Positions 36,221 to 46,042 of a stretch of DNA of 64,000 nucleotides are shown here, one piece after another (within the stretch, counting starts at the first letter, position 1; each line of letters opens with the position of its first letter). The notes beneath the pieces are model-generated. The model searched no databases. It was not told the origin of the DNA and saw only the letters and a program-made list of their open reading frames with translations. Source of the DNA: Mesorhizobium temperatum (lineage in GTDB: Bacteria; Pseudomonadota; Alphaproteobacteria; Rhizobiales; Rhizobiaceae). Location: positions 1 through 64,000 of the forward strand of contig NZ_NPKJ01000019.1 in NCBI RefSeq assembly GCF_002284575.1, written 5' to 3'. The position numbers and the translations under genes were made by a program.

Positions 36221-37318
36221 TTACTGCCCGGTGACGATCCTGGTCCAGGTGCGGGTGACGACGCGCTGGGTCTTGGAATCGTAGGGGGCGATGGTGAACA
36301 GCTTCGCCAGCGTCGCCTCGTCCGGGTAGATCGCCGGATCCTCGAGTATCTCCTTGTCGATGAACTGCTGCGATGCCTTGTTGCCGTTGGCGTAGAAGAC
36401 GTAGTTGCTCGACTTGGCGATCACTTCCGGCTTCATCATGTAATTCAGGAATTCATGCGCCTCGGCGACATGCGGCGCGTCGGCCGGGATCGCCATCTGG
36501 TCGAACCACATTTCGGCACCTTCCTTCGGCACGGAATAGCTGATCTCGACGCCACGGTTGGCCTCCGTCGCACGGTCGCGCGCCTGGAACACGTCGCCCG
36601 ACCAGCCGACGGCCAGGCAGATGTCGCCATTGGCCAGTGCGTTGATATATTCCGACGAGTGGAACTTGCGGATGTAAGGCCTGATCTTCAGCATCAGTTC
36701 TTCCGCCTTGGCGAAATCGTCAGGCGACGTGGTCTCGGGATCGATGCCCAGATATTTGAAGGCGTTCGGGAGGATGTCACTCGGGGAATCGAGGACATAG
36801 ACGCCGCAATCCTTCAGCTTGGCCAGCTTTTCCGGGTTGAAGAACACGTCCCAGCTATCGATCTTGTCGGTGCCGAGCGCTTCCTGCACTTTCTTGACGT
36901 TATAGCCGAGGCCGACCGTGCCCCACATGTAGTTGATCGAATATTCGTTGCCGGGATCGTACTTGGCTGTGCGCTCCGAAACGATGTCCCACATGTTGGA
37001 AATGTTGGGCAGCTTCGACTTGTCGAGCTTCTGGAACACACCTGCCTGGATCTGGCGTGCGAGGAAATTGGCGGTCGGCACGACAACGTCGTAGCCGCTG
37101 CCGCCGGCAAGCAGTTTCGTCTCCAGGAGCTCGTTGGAATCGAAGGTGTCGTAGGTGACCTTGATGCCCGTCTCCTTGGTGAAGTCCTCGATGATCGAGC
37201 TGTCGATGTAATCCGACCAGTTATAGACGTTGACGACGCGGTCCTGGGCATGAGCGCCGAGGGTGAAAAGCGTCAGAAATGCCGAGGTCGCCGAAAGCCA
37301 GAATGCTTTGCGGGTCAT
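36221..37318 (-). CDS. potF: periplasmic putrescine/polyamine-binding protein
   Basis: A 365-residue SBP_bac_8 protein with a Sec signal peptide (MTRKAFWLSATSAFLTLFTLGAHA-QD). The mature start VVNVYNWSDYIDSSIIEDFTKETGIKVTYDTFDSNE is the PotD/PotF hallmark. Putative ligand residues include the Trp/Tyr of YNWSDYID, the Asp/Trp of GWSGDVFQA and EMWFDQMAIP. AAAGGAG precedes the ATG at 37318; the ATG at 37345 lacks a site. It is the first gene of the potFGHI operon. With gamma-glutamylputrescine genes 11 kb away, the system probably feeds putrescine catabolism. Confidence 0.92.
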   Translation of the reverse strand: MTRKAFWLSATSAFLTLFTLGAHAQDRVVNVYNWSDYIDSSIIEDFTKETGIKVTYDTFDSNELLETKLLAGGSGYDVVVPTANFLARQIQAGVFQKLDKSKLPNISNMWDIVSERTAKYDPGNEYSINYMWGTVGLGYNVKKVQEALGTDKIDSWDVFFNPEKLAKLKDCGVYVLDSPSDILPNAFKYLGIDPETTSPDDFAKAEELMLKIRPYIRKFHSSEYINALANGDICLAVGWSGDVFQARDRATEANRGVEISYSVPKEGAEMWFDQMAIPADAPHVAEAHEFLNYMMKPEVIAKSSNYVFYANGNKASQQFIDKEILEDPAIYPDEATLAKLFTIAPYDSKTQRVVTRTWTRIVTGQ

Positions 37319-37676
37319 GCGTCTCTCCTTTGATGAGTGTTCCATCGCCAGCTCGTCGCGGGGCTGCGCGGCTGGGCGTTTGCTTCAGATTATTGGGCTT
37401 TCCGACAAGCGACAAGCGCGAACCGCCGACACCTTGGTGGTTCGATGTGCAGCGGCCGAGTCCCCCGTTCCCATGTCGTGATCCAGGTGGCATTCCGGCG
37501 CCGTCAAAGGCTCTCGCCACGGCGCGGGCAGGGATACGACGATGTTGTCCGGTCTCGGTCGGCCCGGAGGGGAGACTTGGCAAGATGAGCCTGTCTTGTT
37601 GTTGCCGTATTGGCAGCCTGCCCGCGCGGCTGCGCCATTGTCAATGGCTCATCTCGCTTTGGCGCGTGCGCTGCAA
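37319..37676. other. 358-bp intergenic region between potF and the EamA transporter gene
   Basis: It holds the potF promoter and the region beyond the stop of the EamA gene (both genes are on the minus strand, EamA upstream). I see no gene with coding character, no clear terminator and no known riboswitch. A T/C-rich stretch with TTGTTGTTG occurs at about 37594-37605. Confidence 0.4.
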
Positions 37677-38627
37677 TCAATTAGGCGACGGCATGCCGGT
37701 TACACCCGGCCGCACCGGCCGCGCCTGACGCTTGAATTCGAGCCCGATATGGACGAGCAGCGCCGTGACCACCACCGCGCCGCCGATGATGGTGCGTCCC
37801 GACGGCACCTCGGAATGGATGAGCCAGACCCAGATCGGGCCGAGGATCGGCTCGAAAGTGCCGAGCAGTGCTGCGACCGCCGCCGGAACGAGCCGGGCGC
37901 CGGTGGCGAAGAAGGCAAGGCCGAGACCCAGATTGACCACGCCGAATGCAAACAGGAAGCCCATGTCGCTGCTGGAAACGCCGAATTGCGATGCCTGCGA
38001 GGCCGCGAATGCGGCGGCAAGCATCGTGCCGAGGCAGGTCGCCGGCGTCATGCGCACATGGGCAAAGCGTCGCGTGATGACGGTGGCGATCGAAAACATC
38101 ACGGCGATGAGCAGCGCCAAGCCGTCGCCGATGGGCGACACGGCGCCATCGAGCGACTCCGATACCATGATGGCAACGCCGGCAATGACGGCTGCAATCG
38201 CCACCCAGGTCGCCAAGGCTACCCGTTCGCGAAACAGCACCCAGGCAAACAGCGCCGCCAGGAGCGGCACGCCTGCCTGCATCAAAAGGATATTGGCGAC
38301 GGTGGTGTAGGCAAGCGCCACGACGAAAGAGGTCGATGCGGTGGCGAAGCAGAACGCCACGGCAAGACCGGGCAGGCCCATGCCGCGGAACAACCTTACC
38401 GTGCCGTGCCAGCCGTCGCGCCAGATCATGAAGCAGATCAGGAAGGCGGCGGCCCAGACCGAGCGCCAGAACACCACGGTCCAGCTGTCGCCGGTGTCGA
38501 TGAAGCGGGCGATGGCGCCGCCGAAACTCCACATCAGCGCCGACAGGAAAATCAGCAGGAACCCGACACGCTCGTCACGCGGCGCGACAGCAGGCGAAAC
38601 AACTATCGGTGATGACGAATCGGTCAT
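37677..38627 (-). CDS. EamA/DMT-superfamily transporter
   Basis: A 316-residue inner-membrane protein with ten predicted helices in two EamA halves (first: LIFLSALMWSFGGAIARFI; second: GDGLALLIAVMFSIATVITRRFAHVRM). The conserved VALAYTTVANILLMQAGVPLLAALFAWVLFRERV in half 1 and LVPAAVAALLGTFEPILGPIWVWLIHSEVPS in half 2 are typical of drug/metabolite exporters. The substrate is unknown. The start at 38627 (MTDSSSP) is preferred to 38666. It lies upstream of potF in the same orientation, but the 358-bp gap makes co-transcription unlikely. Confidence 0.85.
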   Translation of the reverse strand: MTDSSSPIVVSPAVAPRDERVGFLLIFLSALMWSFGGAIARFIDTGDSWTVVFWRSVWAAAFLICFMIWRDGWHGTVRLFRGMGLPGLAVAFCFATASTSFVVALAYTTVANILLMQAGVPLLAALFAWVLFRERVALATWVAIAAVIAGVAIMVSESLDGAVSPIGDGLALLIAVMFSIATVITRRFAHVRMTPATCLGTMLAAAFAASQASQFGVSSSDMGFLFAFGVVNLGLGLAFFATGARLVPAAVAALLGTFEPILGPIWVWLIHSEVPSGRTIIGGAVVVTALLVHIGLEFKRQARPVRPGVTGMPSPN

Positions 38628-38885
38628 GAATGCGACTGTCGGCGATTTCGGGGCAGCACGATGCACAGCGGACGACAGAAACGTGCCTTAATCGCGTAAC
38701 GCAAAGACGAAGATCTGGCGTGATCCAGCACCATGTTCCCTTTGGCGCACTGACTAGCGCAGAGACGAGACAAGACGGTCGTGCGGTGCTGGCAGGGATA
38801 GTTTACAGTGCGAGACTGGACGGCTACTGCGTGACAAGAGACGCCCCGTGACCGACAGTAAATTGTGAAATGTATAGGGGGATCC

Positions 38886-39677
38886 ATGGATGAGCCATTC
38901 TACAAGACGGCTGCGATTGGCTATGACGAGCTGTTCGCCCGCGCAACGAACTCGTTCATCCCATCCTTGCTGAAGGCAGCGCAAATTGCGCCTGCCCATC
39001 GGGTGCTCGACGTCGCAACGGGTACAGGAGCAGCAGCGCAAGCTGCAGCGATCATAGTAGGGCCATCCGGCTCTGTCACTGGCGGCGATATCTCGCCGGC
39101 CATGCTCGAATCTGCTAGACGCAATTTGAAGAACCAACCAATCACCCTCGCAACGTTTGACGCTCATGCGCTCCCTTACGAGGATTGTCGGTTCGATGCG
39201 GTGATCTGTCAGCTTGGGCTCATGTTCTTCTCAGACCCGCTTGGCGCGCTTTCGGAGTTTCGTCGGGTTCTGCGCCCCAACGGCTGGACTGCAGTTAGCG
39301 TGACGACGACGCCGGAGCGCTCGCTGTTCGCCAGAATAGGCGCGGTAATCGCCCGTTGCGCACCTGAAAAAGCTGAAAAGCTAAATCGCTTCTTCTCCAT
39401 CCCTGACGCGACATGCTTGCATTCCTTGCTCCACCGCGCCGGGTTTCAAGAGATCTATGTCCAGCTTGAAACTCGGCCCATCAAATTCTCATCTTTCGAC
39501 GATTATTTCAGCGGAATCACCAAAGGAGCAACATTGAGCGGTCAGGAGTATGTCCAGCTTCCTCCAGACATGCAGGTTACAGTGCGCGAGGAAGTCTGGC
39601 GCGGGCTGGCTTCGCCGAGCGTTGGAGAGCCGCTGACGATTGAGATGGACGTTCTGATAGGCAGCGGTGGGCGATAG
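38886..39677 (+). CDS. class I SAM-dependent methyltransferase
   Basis: A 263-residue methyltransferase of the UbiE/Methyltransf_11 type. Motif I is VLDVATGTGAAAQAAA, the acidic strand-2 end is VTGGDISPAMLESARRN, FDAHALPYEDCRFDAVICQLGLMFFSDP covers motifs II-III, and EFRRVLRPNGWTAVSV is the post-III motif. The acceptor is unknown. GGGGG lies 4-5 nt before the ATG at 38886. It is convergent with the XRE regulator gene (42-bp gap) and appears slightly less GC-rich than its neighbours. Confidence 0.85.
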   Translation: MDEPFYKTAAIGYDELFARATNSFIPSLLKAAQIAPAHRVLDVATGTGAAAQAAAIIVGPSGSVTGGDISPAMLESARRNLKNQPITLATFDAHALPYEDCRFDAVICQLGLMFFSDPLGALSEFRRVLRPNGWTAVSVTTTPERSLFARIGAVIARCAPEKAEKLNRFFSIPDATCLHSLLHRAGFQEIYVQLETRPIKFSSFDDYFSGITKGATLSGQEYVQLPPDMQVTVREEVWRGLASPSVGEPLTIEMDVLIGSGGR

Positions 39678-39718
39678 AACAATGCGCCGAGCGCAATTTG
39701 ATGGAAACGCTGTGCCCG

Positions 39719-41173
39719 TCACTGGAAATCGAACGCGCTTAGTCCGGTCACCATCTCGTCGAGGCCGAGCGGGCGCGTCACCGGCGGCTCGGCGCGGGCA
39801 AGGCAGCCGATGCGTTCGCACAGCCGGCAGGCGGGGCCTATCGGCGTGGCCGGATTGGTGCCCTGTCCGGCTTTTCCGGTCGCAGCGGCAGCCGGCCCCG
39901 GCAGTGCCGCGCCATAGACGATCTCGTCACGAAAGCCGATGTCGCAGCCCAGCAGAAGTGCAGTACGGCGCGGGCGCTCCGCAAACGAGCCTTGCGGTCC
40001 TTCAAGCGTGCGGGCGACGCAGAGGAACTCGGCGCCGTCGGGCATTTCCACCGCCTCGACGAAGATCTGGCCGGGCTGGGTGAAGGCGGCATGCACGGGA
40101 AGCTTCGGACAGCCGCCACCGAAACGGCTTTGCGGAAAACCCTGGCTGCCCGCCTTGCGGAAGCGGTTTCCGGCATTGTCGACCTCGAGCATGAAGAACG
40201 GCACGCCCGGCGTGCCCGGCCGCTGCAGCATGGTCAGGCGGTTCGCCGCCTGCTCAAAGGAGACGCCGAAACGCGAGCGCAGCACGTCGACGTCATAACG
40301 TGCGCGTATCGCTGCCGCGTGAAAGGACTGATAGGGCATCATCAGCGCATGGGCGGCGTAGCGGCCAAGCTCGAAGCGGGCGAGCCGGCGGGCCTCATCC
40401 GTGGTCAGCTTCAGCGCCTGGATCTCGCTTGCCACCGCGACCGTCATGCGGATCAGGCAGGCCTCCATCGCCACCTCGCGCAACTGGTCGAACGGCGACA
40501 GGCGCTCGGACAGAAACAGACGCTGCGAGTGGCGGTCGTAGCGGCGGCGCCAGTTCGGCATGGTGGCGACCGGCAGCACCTTGACGACGATGCCGTATTC
40601 GCGCTTCAGCCAGGCCTTCAGCGCACCGAACAGATCGTCGCCTGGATCGAGAACCGACGTGAATGCCTCGGCCTCCTCTTCGAGCACGGCAAAATGGTTC
40701 GGCCGGCGCTCGAAAATCTCGTGCACCTCGTCGATCGGCAAGCGGGCGCCGGAGAGTGCCGTCGCTTTGCCCTCACGCGCGAGAAGCTCGTTGAGGTCGG
40801 AAAGGCGTTCGGCCTGCTCGCGATAAGCGCGGAACAGTTTTATCACCGCGGCGGAAGCATTGGGCGCCGCCTCGGCAAGCTCGATCAGTTCCTGGTCACC
40901 AGGCAATTCGCCGACCAGCAGCGGATCTGAAAACACTTCCTTCAAGGCGGCGACCGACCCTCTCGCCTCGCCCTGCAATTCATGCGGGTCGATCTTGTAG
41001 ACGGATGCCAGCTTGAGGATCAGCTGAACCGTCAGCGGCCGCTGGTTGCGCTCGATGAGATTGAGGTAGGACGGCGAGATGCCGAGCCCTTCGGCCATCG
41101 CGGTCTGGGTCAGGCCCTTGGCGCTGCGGATGCGGCGGATGCGCGGCCCGGCGAAGATCTTCTGATCGGCCAC
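39719..41173 (-). CDS. XRE-family regulator of the ScfR/RamB type (short-chain fatty acyl regulator)
   Basis: A 484-residue regulator. The N-terminal HTH_3 domain (PRIRRIRSAKGLTQTAMAEGLGISPSYLNLIERNQRPL, residues about 10-48) is followed by an IrrE/ImmA-like domain (about 150-280) lacking a clear HExxH motif. The C-terminal DUF2083 domain has MLEVDNAGNRFRKAG and the Cys-bearing TPIGPACRLCERIGCLARAEPP, typical of RamB/ScfR. These proteins control acetate/propionate and glyoxylate-cycle genes. It is divergent from isocitrate lyase across 247 bp holding four ATTTACA-type sites, which strongly suggests it controls aceA and itself. Confidence 0.88.
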   Translation of the reverse strand: MADQKIFAGPRIRRIRSAKGLTQTAMAEGLGISPSYLNLIERNQRPLTVQLILKLASVYKIDPHELQGEARGSVAALKEVFSDPLLVGELPGDQELIELAEAAPNASAAVIKLFRAYREQAERLSDLNELLAREGKATALSGARLPIDEVHEIFERRPNHFAVLEEEAEAFTSVLDPGDDLFGALKAWLKREYGIVVKVLPVATMPNWRRRYDRHSQRLFLSERLSPFDQLREVAMEACLIRMTVAVASEIQALKLTTDEARRLARFELGRYAAHALMMPYQSFHAAAIRARYDVDVLRSRFGVSFEQAANRLTMLQRPGTPGVPFFMLEVDNAGNRFRKAGSQGFPQSRFGGGCPKLPVHAAFTQPGQIFVEAVEMPDGAEFLCVARTLEGPQGSFAERPRRTALLLGCDIGFRDEIVYGAALPGPAAAATGKAGQGTNPATPIGPACRLCERIGCLARAEPPVTRPLGLDEMVTGLSAFDFQ

Positions 41174-41193
41174 TCGACTGTCCTTGACAGAAA

Positions 41194-41343
41194 TTTACAT
41201 GACTTCCGTGCGGCGGTGCCATATCCGGCTTTTACAATCGTGACAGATTTACAGCGTCTGCCTGTCAAACGCAACACAGGTTTTCTCTTATTTTCCAGCC
41301 AATCCTCCGGTTTTTCTCGCCTGCTTCGCGCCAGAATGTAAAT
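41194..41343. promoter_or_regulatory. aceA/regulator divergent promoter with repeated ATTTACA sites
   Basis: ATTTACA occurs at 41194-41200 and 41247-41253 and in reverse complement at 41337-41343; TTTTACA is at 41230-41236. Three of these have TGAC(A) close to them (TTTACATGAC, TTTACAATCGTGACA, and TGCTGTCA after the inverted copy). They are candidate half-sites for the ScfR-type regulator. Confidence 0.5.
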
Positions 41344-41420
41344 GCTGTCACATCAAAACGACGCAGAAATCTCCATGAGGCGGCGTTTCCATCCCAGCAG
41401 CGATTTACTTGGAGTGACCA

Positions 41421-42710
<1,290 letters not shown>

Positions 42711-42740
42711 CAGCAACGCAACAAATAGAGGAGAAGACCA

Positions 42741-42983
42741 ATGGCATCGATAAGCCGCGTCAAGGAACGGGCCGAAGAACAGGCCACCACCATGACCGTC
42801 GACCAGCAAGCGACCATCCGCATGCTGGCGAATGACCTGCACAGGCTCAACCAGTCGGTGATGAAGGCGGTCGAGGCCGGTGTGTCGGTGGAGCTCGTGC
42901 GCTCGGCACGGCACCATGGCGGCGACGGCAACTGGGGCGACCTGCTGATCCCGGTGATCGTCACCCAGCGGAGCCTCGGCTGA
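42741..42983 (+). CDS. small conserved protein downstream of aceA
   Basis: An 80-residue protein with an amphipathic N-terminal helical half (RVKERAEEQATTMTVDQQATIRMLANDLHRLNQSVMKAVEAGVSVELVR) and a short C-terminus ending RHHGGDGNWGDLLIPVIVTQRS. AGGAG precedes the ATG and the gene follows aceA by 30 bp, so it is probably co-transcribed. I recognise it as a protein found after aceA in related rhizobia but cannot name a family or function. Confidence 0.65.
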   Translation: MASISRVKERAEEQATTMTVDQQATIRMLANDLHRLNQSVMKAVEAGVSVELVRSARHHGGDGNWGDLLIPVIVTQRSLG

Positions 42984-43105
42984 CCGAAATCCGACCAAAG
43001 CCTGTCGGTGGATCCAGCATCACCTGCGCAATCTCTGTGCAGGTGATCTGCGTCTGCAGGACCAGTTTGCATAGGGGCAAGAACAGAACTTGCTTTAATT
43101 TTTAA

Positions 43106-43130
43106 CGTTTCTTGCGATATTCTGGATATC
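43106..43130 (+). promoter_or_regulatory. twin promoter motif, copy 1 (upstream of the receiver gene)
   Basis: CGTTTCTTGCGAT, 2 nt, TCTGGATATC. The same two blocks recur with a 4-nt spacer at 43717-43743 upstream of the mur-like gene. It lies 92 bp before the receiver-gene start. Confidence 0.5.
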
Positions 43131-43222
43131 CACCATTTCAGCTTGACACAGGCAGCGATCTCACTGCAATTGTTTCTAAAGTTTCAACCCTGCATTGAAA
43201 CCAGACGAGTGCCCCCACGCTC

Positions 43223-43684
43223 ATGCGCCCCATGAACCGCGATACCAAGACTGTAAACCACCTGACTTTCGTGAGCCGGAATGTGGACCCCGAGATGCTC
43301 ACGGACTTCACCCGCGTGCTCGTCGTCGGGAAATCGCCGGTTAACCGGGTGGTGGTTTCGAAAATCGTCGAACGATCCGGGCTCAAACCGATCTCGGAAT
43401 CGCCCGAAACGGCAGCAACGACGCTCCGATCGCTCATTCCCGGAGCTGTCGTCCTCGATGGCGGAGCGGACAATAGGGACTGCGACGCGCTGATGTCCGG
43501 TATCGATGCGCTGCGGCGCACCTTGGGCAGATCGCTTCCCTCGGTGATCCTGCTTTCGACCAAGAACGGCACACCGGAGAGCCTCGGCCTGTCGAGCGTC
43601 ATCGATGCGGTGGTCGTCAAACCCATCACGACCGAACGGCTGCAGCCGGTGATCGACCATTTGATCGGGCTCGGACGCAGCTAG
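43223..43684 (+). CDS. single-domain response-regulator receiver (CheY-like) protein
   Basis: A 153-residue protein whose residues 30-150 form one receiver domain. The pattern is VLVVGKSPVNRVVVSKIVERSG (strand 1, but Gly-Lys where the acidic pair is usual), GAVVLDGG with the putative phospho-Asp near residue 79, VILLSTKN (Ser/Thr of strand 4) and VVVKPITTERL with the conserved Lys-Pro near 132. The loss of the acidic pair that binds Mg makes phosphorylation doubtful. No kinase is adjacent. A decayed fragment homologous to residues about 80-100 lies upstream of sitA, 4.5 kb away. The start could be 43223 or 43232. Confidence 0.7.
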   Translation: MRPMNRDTKTVNHLTFVSRNVDPEMLTDFTRVLVVGKSPVNRVVVSKIVERSGLKPISESPETAATTLRSLIPGAVVLDGGADNRDCDALMSGIDALRRTLGRSLPSVILLSTKNGTPESLGLSSVIDAVVVKPITTERLQPVIDHLIGLGRS

Positions 43685-43716
43685 CCGGCGTCCTATCCGG
43701 CTCACACGCCCTCCCT

Positions 43717-43743
43717 CGTTTCTTGCGATCGGATCTGGATATC
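43717..43743 (+). promoter_or_regulatory. twin promoter motif, copy 2 (upstream of the mur-like gene)
   Basis: CGTTTCTTGCGAT, 4 nt, TCTGGATATC; identical blocks to those at 43106-43130. It lies 145 bp before the mur-like start. Confidence 0.5.
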
Positions 43744-43794
43744 TTTATGTTCAGTAGGTGACCGCCTGACAGCGAACCCAGTCCGATGTCCTTT

Positions 43795-43806
43795 TGCAAT
43801 TGCGAC
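43795..43806 (+). promoter_or_regulatory. candidate Mur site upstream of the mur-like gene
   Basis: TGCAATTGCGAC, identical to the first 12 bases of the dyad at 47941-47961 upstream of sitA. It sits 82 bp before the mur-like start codon. Confidence 0.4.
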
Positions 43807-43888
43807 GCATCTGGGGTAGCAGCTTCGAACAAATCCGCAGGCATGTTCCGACTTCGCGACATGGCTGTCGATATTGGCGGATCATGAC

Positions 43889-44332
43889 ATGTCCTCAGAA
43901 CAGACCATCGCCGCGCTTTGCAGGAAACTCGGACTGCGCATCACCGGTCCGCGCCGCGTCATCATGCGTGTTATATCCGAATCCAGCGACCATCCGGATG
44001 TGGTGGAACTCCATCGCCGCGTTGTCGCCATTGAGCCAACGATCGCGCTCGCCACTGTCTATCGCACCGTCAGCCTTCTGCGCGAAAAGGGCATTCTGGA
44101 GCGGCACACCTTTGGCGATCGGCGCGCCAGATACGAAACCGTCCCCCGTGAGCATCACGATCATCTCATCAACATCGAGACGGGAGACGTCGTCGAATTC
44201 CAGTCGGCGGAGATCGAGCGGCTCCAGGAGGAAATCGCTCGACAGCACGGATTCACGATCATCAGCCACAGACTGGAGATCTACGTCAAGCCGATCCAGA
44301 AAACGCGACGCTCTCGTCAATCCGGAGAATGA
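43889..44332 (+). CDS. mur: Fur-family regulator, probably manganese-responsive Mur
   Basis: A 147-residue Fur-family repressor. The winged helix (LRITGPRRVIMRVISESSDHPDVVELHRRVVAIEPTIALATVYRTVSLLREKGIL) is followed by the metal/dimerisation domain with EHHDHLINIETGDVVEFQSAEIE, the usual His/Asp/Glu metal-ligand cluster. In rhizobia the closest Fur homologue acts as Mur, repressing sitABCD when Mn is sufficient. Here it is convergent with sitD (10-bp gap), and shared TGCAATTGCGAC elements lie before it and sitA. A TTG at 43874 would add five residues, but the ATG at 43889 is preferred. Iron-responsive Fur activity cannot be excluded. Confidence 0.85.
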   Translation: MSSEQTIAALCRKLGLRITGPRRVIMRVISESSDHPDVVELHRRVVAIEPTIALATVYRTVSLLREKGILERHTFGDRRARYETVPREHHDHLINIETGDVVEFQSAEIERLQEEIARQHGFTIISHRLEIYVKPIQKTRRSRQSGE

Positions 44333-44342
44333 CCGCCAGTTT

Positions 44343-45188
44343 CTAGCTTTCCTCGCCAATCTCCATTCGGCTCACTTTGAGTGTGGTAACGGCGAAGGCC
44401 GCGATGAAGGCGGCGGACAGCATGAGAACGATGGTCGGCGCCGGTGCGCTGTCGATGAAGAAGGACAGATAGACGCCGAGAAACGACGCGACGACCGCGA
44501 TCGTCACCGACAGGATCAGCATGGCGCTGAACTTCCTTGTCAGCAGGAAAGCGATGGCGCCAGGCGCGATCAGCATGGCGATGGCCATGATGATGCCGAC
44601 CGCCTTCAGCGCGCCGACGATGGTGAGCGAGATCAGGCAAAGCAGGCCGTAGTGGAGCAGGTTGACCCGAAGGCCAACCGCGCGAGCCTGAGCCGGATCG
44701 AAGGCGTGCAGCAGGAAGTCGCGCCACTTGATCCCGATGATGCCGGCCGTGATCGCAGCAATGAGCCCCGTTTCGACGATGTCGCGCAAGCCGATGCCCA
44801 GCACGTCACCGAACAATATGTGGTCGAGATGCACGTCGGATTGGATCTTTACGTAGAGCACCAGGCCGAGGCCGAACATGCCGGAGAAGACGATGCCCAT
44901 TATCGTGTCCTGCTTGATGCGGCTGTTATCCTTGAGGAAGCCGGTGGCGAGAGCGCAGACCATCCCGGCGGCGAAGGCACCGACCGAATAGGGAAATCCA
45001 ACGATGTAGGCGATGACCACGCCGGGAAAGACGGCGTGGCTGATGGCGTCGCCCATCAGCGACCAGCCCTTGAGAACGAGGAAGCAGGAGAGCAGCGCCG
45101 TCGGCACAGCGACCAGAACCGAAACAATCAGCGCATTGACCATGAAGTCGAACTGGAACGGGGTAAGCAGCGTATCGAGGACGCTCAT
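44343..45188 (-). CDS. sitD: manganese/iron ABC transporter permease
   Basis: A 281-residue ABC-3 family permease with about eight hydrophobic segments. It shows FLVLKGWSLMGDAISHAVFPGVVIAYIVG (family signature), GIVFSGMFGLGLVLYVKI and IIMAIAMLIAPGAIAFLLTRKF. The ATG overlaps the sitC stop as ATGA. It is the last gene of sitABCD, which imports Mn(II) (and sometimes Fe(II)). Confidence 0.92.
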   Translation of the reverse strand: MSVLDTLLTPFQFDFMVNALIVSVLVAVPTALLSCFLVLKGWSLMGDAISHAVFPGVVIAYIVGFPYSVGAFAAGMVCALATGFLKDNSRIKQDTIMGIVFSGMFGLGLVLYVKIQSDVHLDHILFGDVLGIGLRDIVETGLIAAITAGIIGIKWRDFLLHAFDPAQARAVGLRVNLLHYGLLCLISLTIVGALKAVGIIMAIAMLIAPGAIAFLLTRKFSAMLILSVTIAVVASFLGVYLSFFIDSAPAPTIVLMLSAAFIAAFAVTTLKVSRMEIGEES

Positions 45189-46042
45189 AGGCTGGTCTCC
45201 AAGACCCTCGCCGCGCGGCGGCGGGCTGCCAGCATTCCATGCTTGGGAGCGAAGAAGAAGGCGGCGAGAAAGATTAGCGTCTGCAGGACGACGATGATGC
45301 CGCCGGTGGCGCCGTCGAGGAAATAGCTGGCATAGGCGCCGCTGAAACTCGTGGCCGCGCCGATTACAACCGCGATGACGAGCAGGCGCGGAAAGCGGTC
45401 CGTCAGAAGATAGGCGGTCGCGCCGGGCGTCACCACCATGCAGATGACGAGGAAGGCGCCGACGGTCTGAAGCGCGGCGACCGTGGAGGCCGATAGCAGC
45501 ATGAAGAACATGATCTTGAGCGCGCTCGGGTTGAGGCCGATCGAGCGGGCATGGCTCTCGTCGAAGAAGACCACCATCAGATCCTTCCATTTCACCAGCA
45601 GGATGGCGAGCGAGACGAAGCCTATGATGGCGAGTTGAAGCGTGTCTTCCGGGGTGATGGCCAAGATGTTGCCGAGCACGATCGTCTGGATATTCACGGA
45701 GGTCGGTGACAGCGACACCATGAACAAGCCGAGGCCGAAGAAGGAGGAGAAGATCAGGCCGATGATGGCGTCTTCCTTCAGCTTGGTGCGCTGGTTGAGG
45801 AAGAGCATCGCTGCAGCGGCGAGCCCGCCGGAGAAGAAGGCGCCGATCGAGAAGGGAAGGCCCAGCATATAGGCGCCGGCGACGCCCGGCACGATCGAAT
45901 GCGAGAGCGCGTCACCGATCAGCGACCAGCCTTTCAGCATCAGATAGCAGGACAGGAAGGCGCAGACACCGCCGACCAAGGCGGACACCCACATGGCATT
46001 GAGCATATATTCGTAGCCGAACGGCTCGAGCAGGACATTCAT
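45185..46042 (-). CDS. sitC: manganese/iron ABC transporter permease
   Basis: A 285-residue ABC-3 permease paralogous to Sit[48 protein letters not shown], and [26 protein letters not shown]. It overlaps sitB and sitD by ATGA at both ends, which indicates translational coupling. The two permeases should form a heterodimeric membrane pore. Confidence 0.92.
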   Translation of the reverse strand: MNVLLEPFGYEYMLNAMWVSALVGGVCAFLSCYLMLKGWSLIGDALSHSIVPGVAGAYMLGLPFSIGAFFSGGLAAAAMLFLNQRTKLKEDAIIGLIFSSFFGLGLFMVSLSPTSVNIQTIVLGNILAITPEDTLQLAIIGFVSLAILLVKWKDLMVVFFDESHARSIGLNPSALKIMFFMLLSASTVAALQTVGAFLVICMVVTPGATAYLLTDRFPRLLVIAVVIGAATSFSGAYASYFLDGATGGIIVVLQTLIFLAAFFFAPKHGMLAARRRAARVLETSL

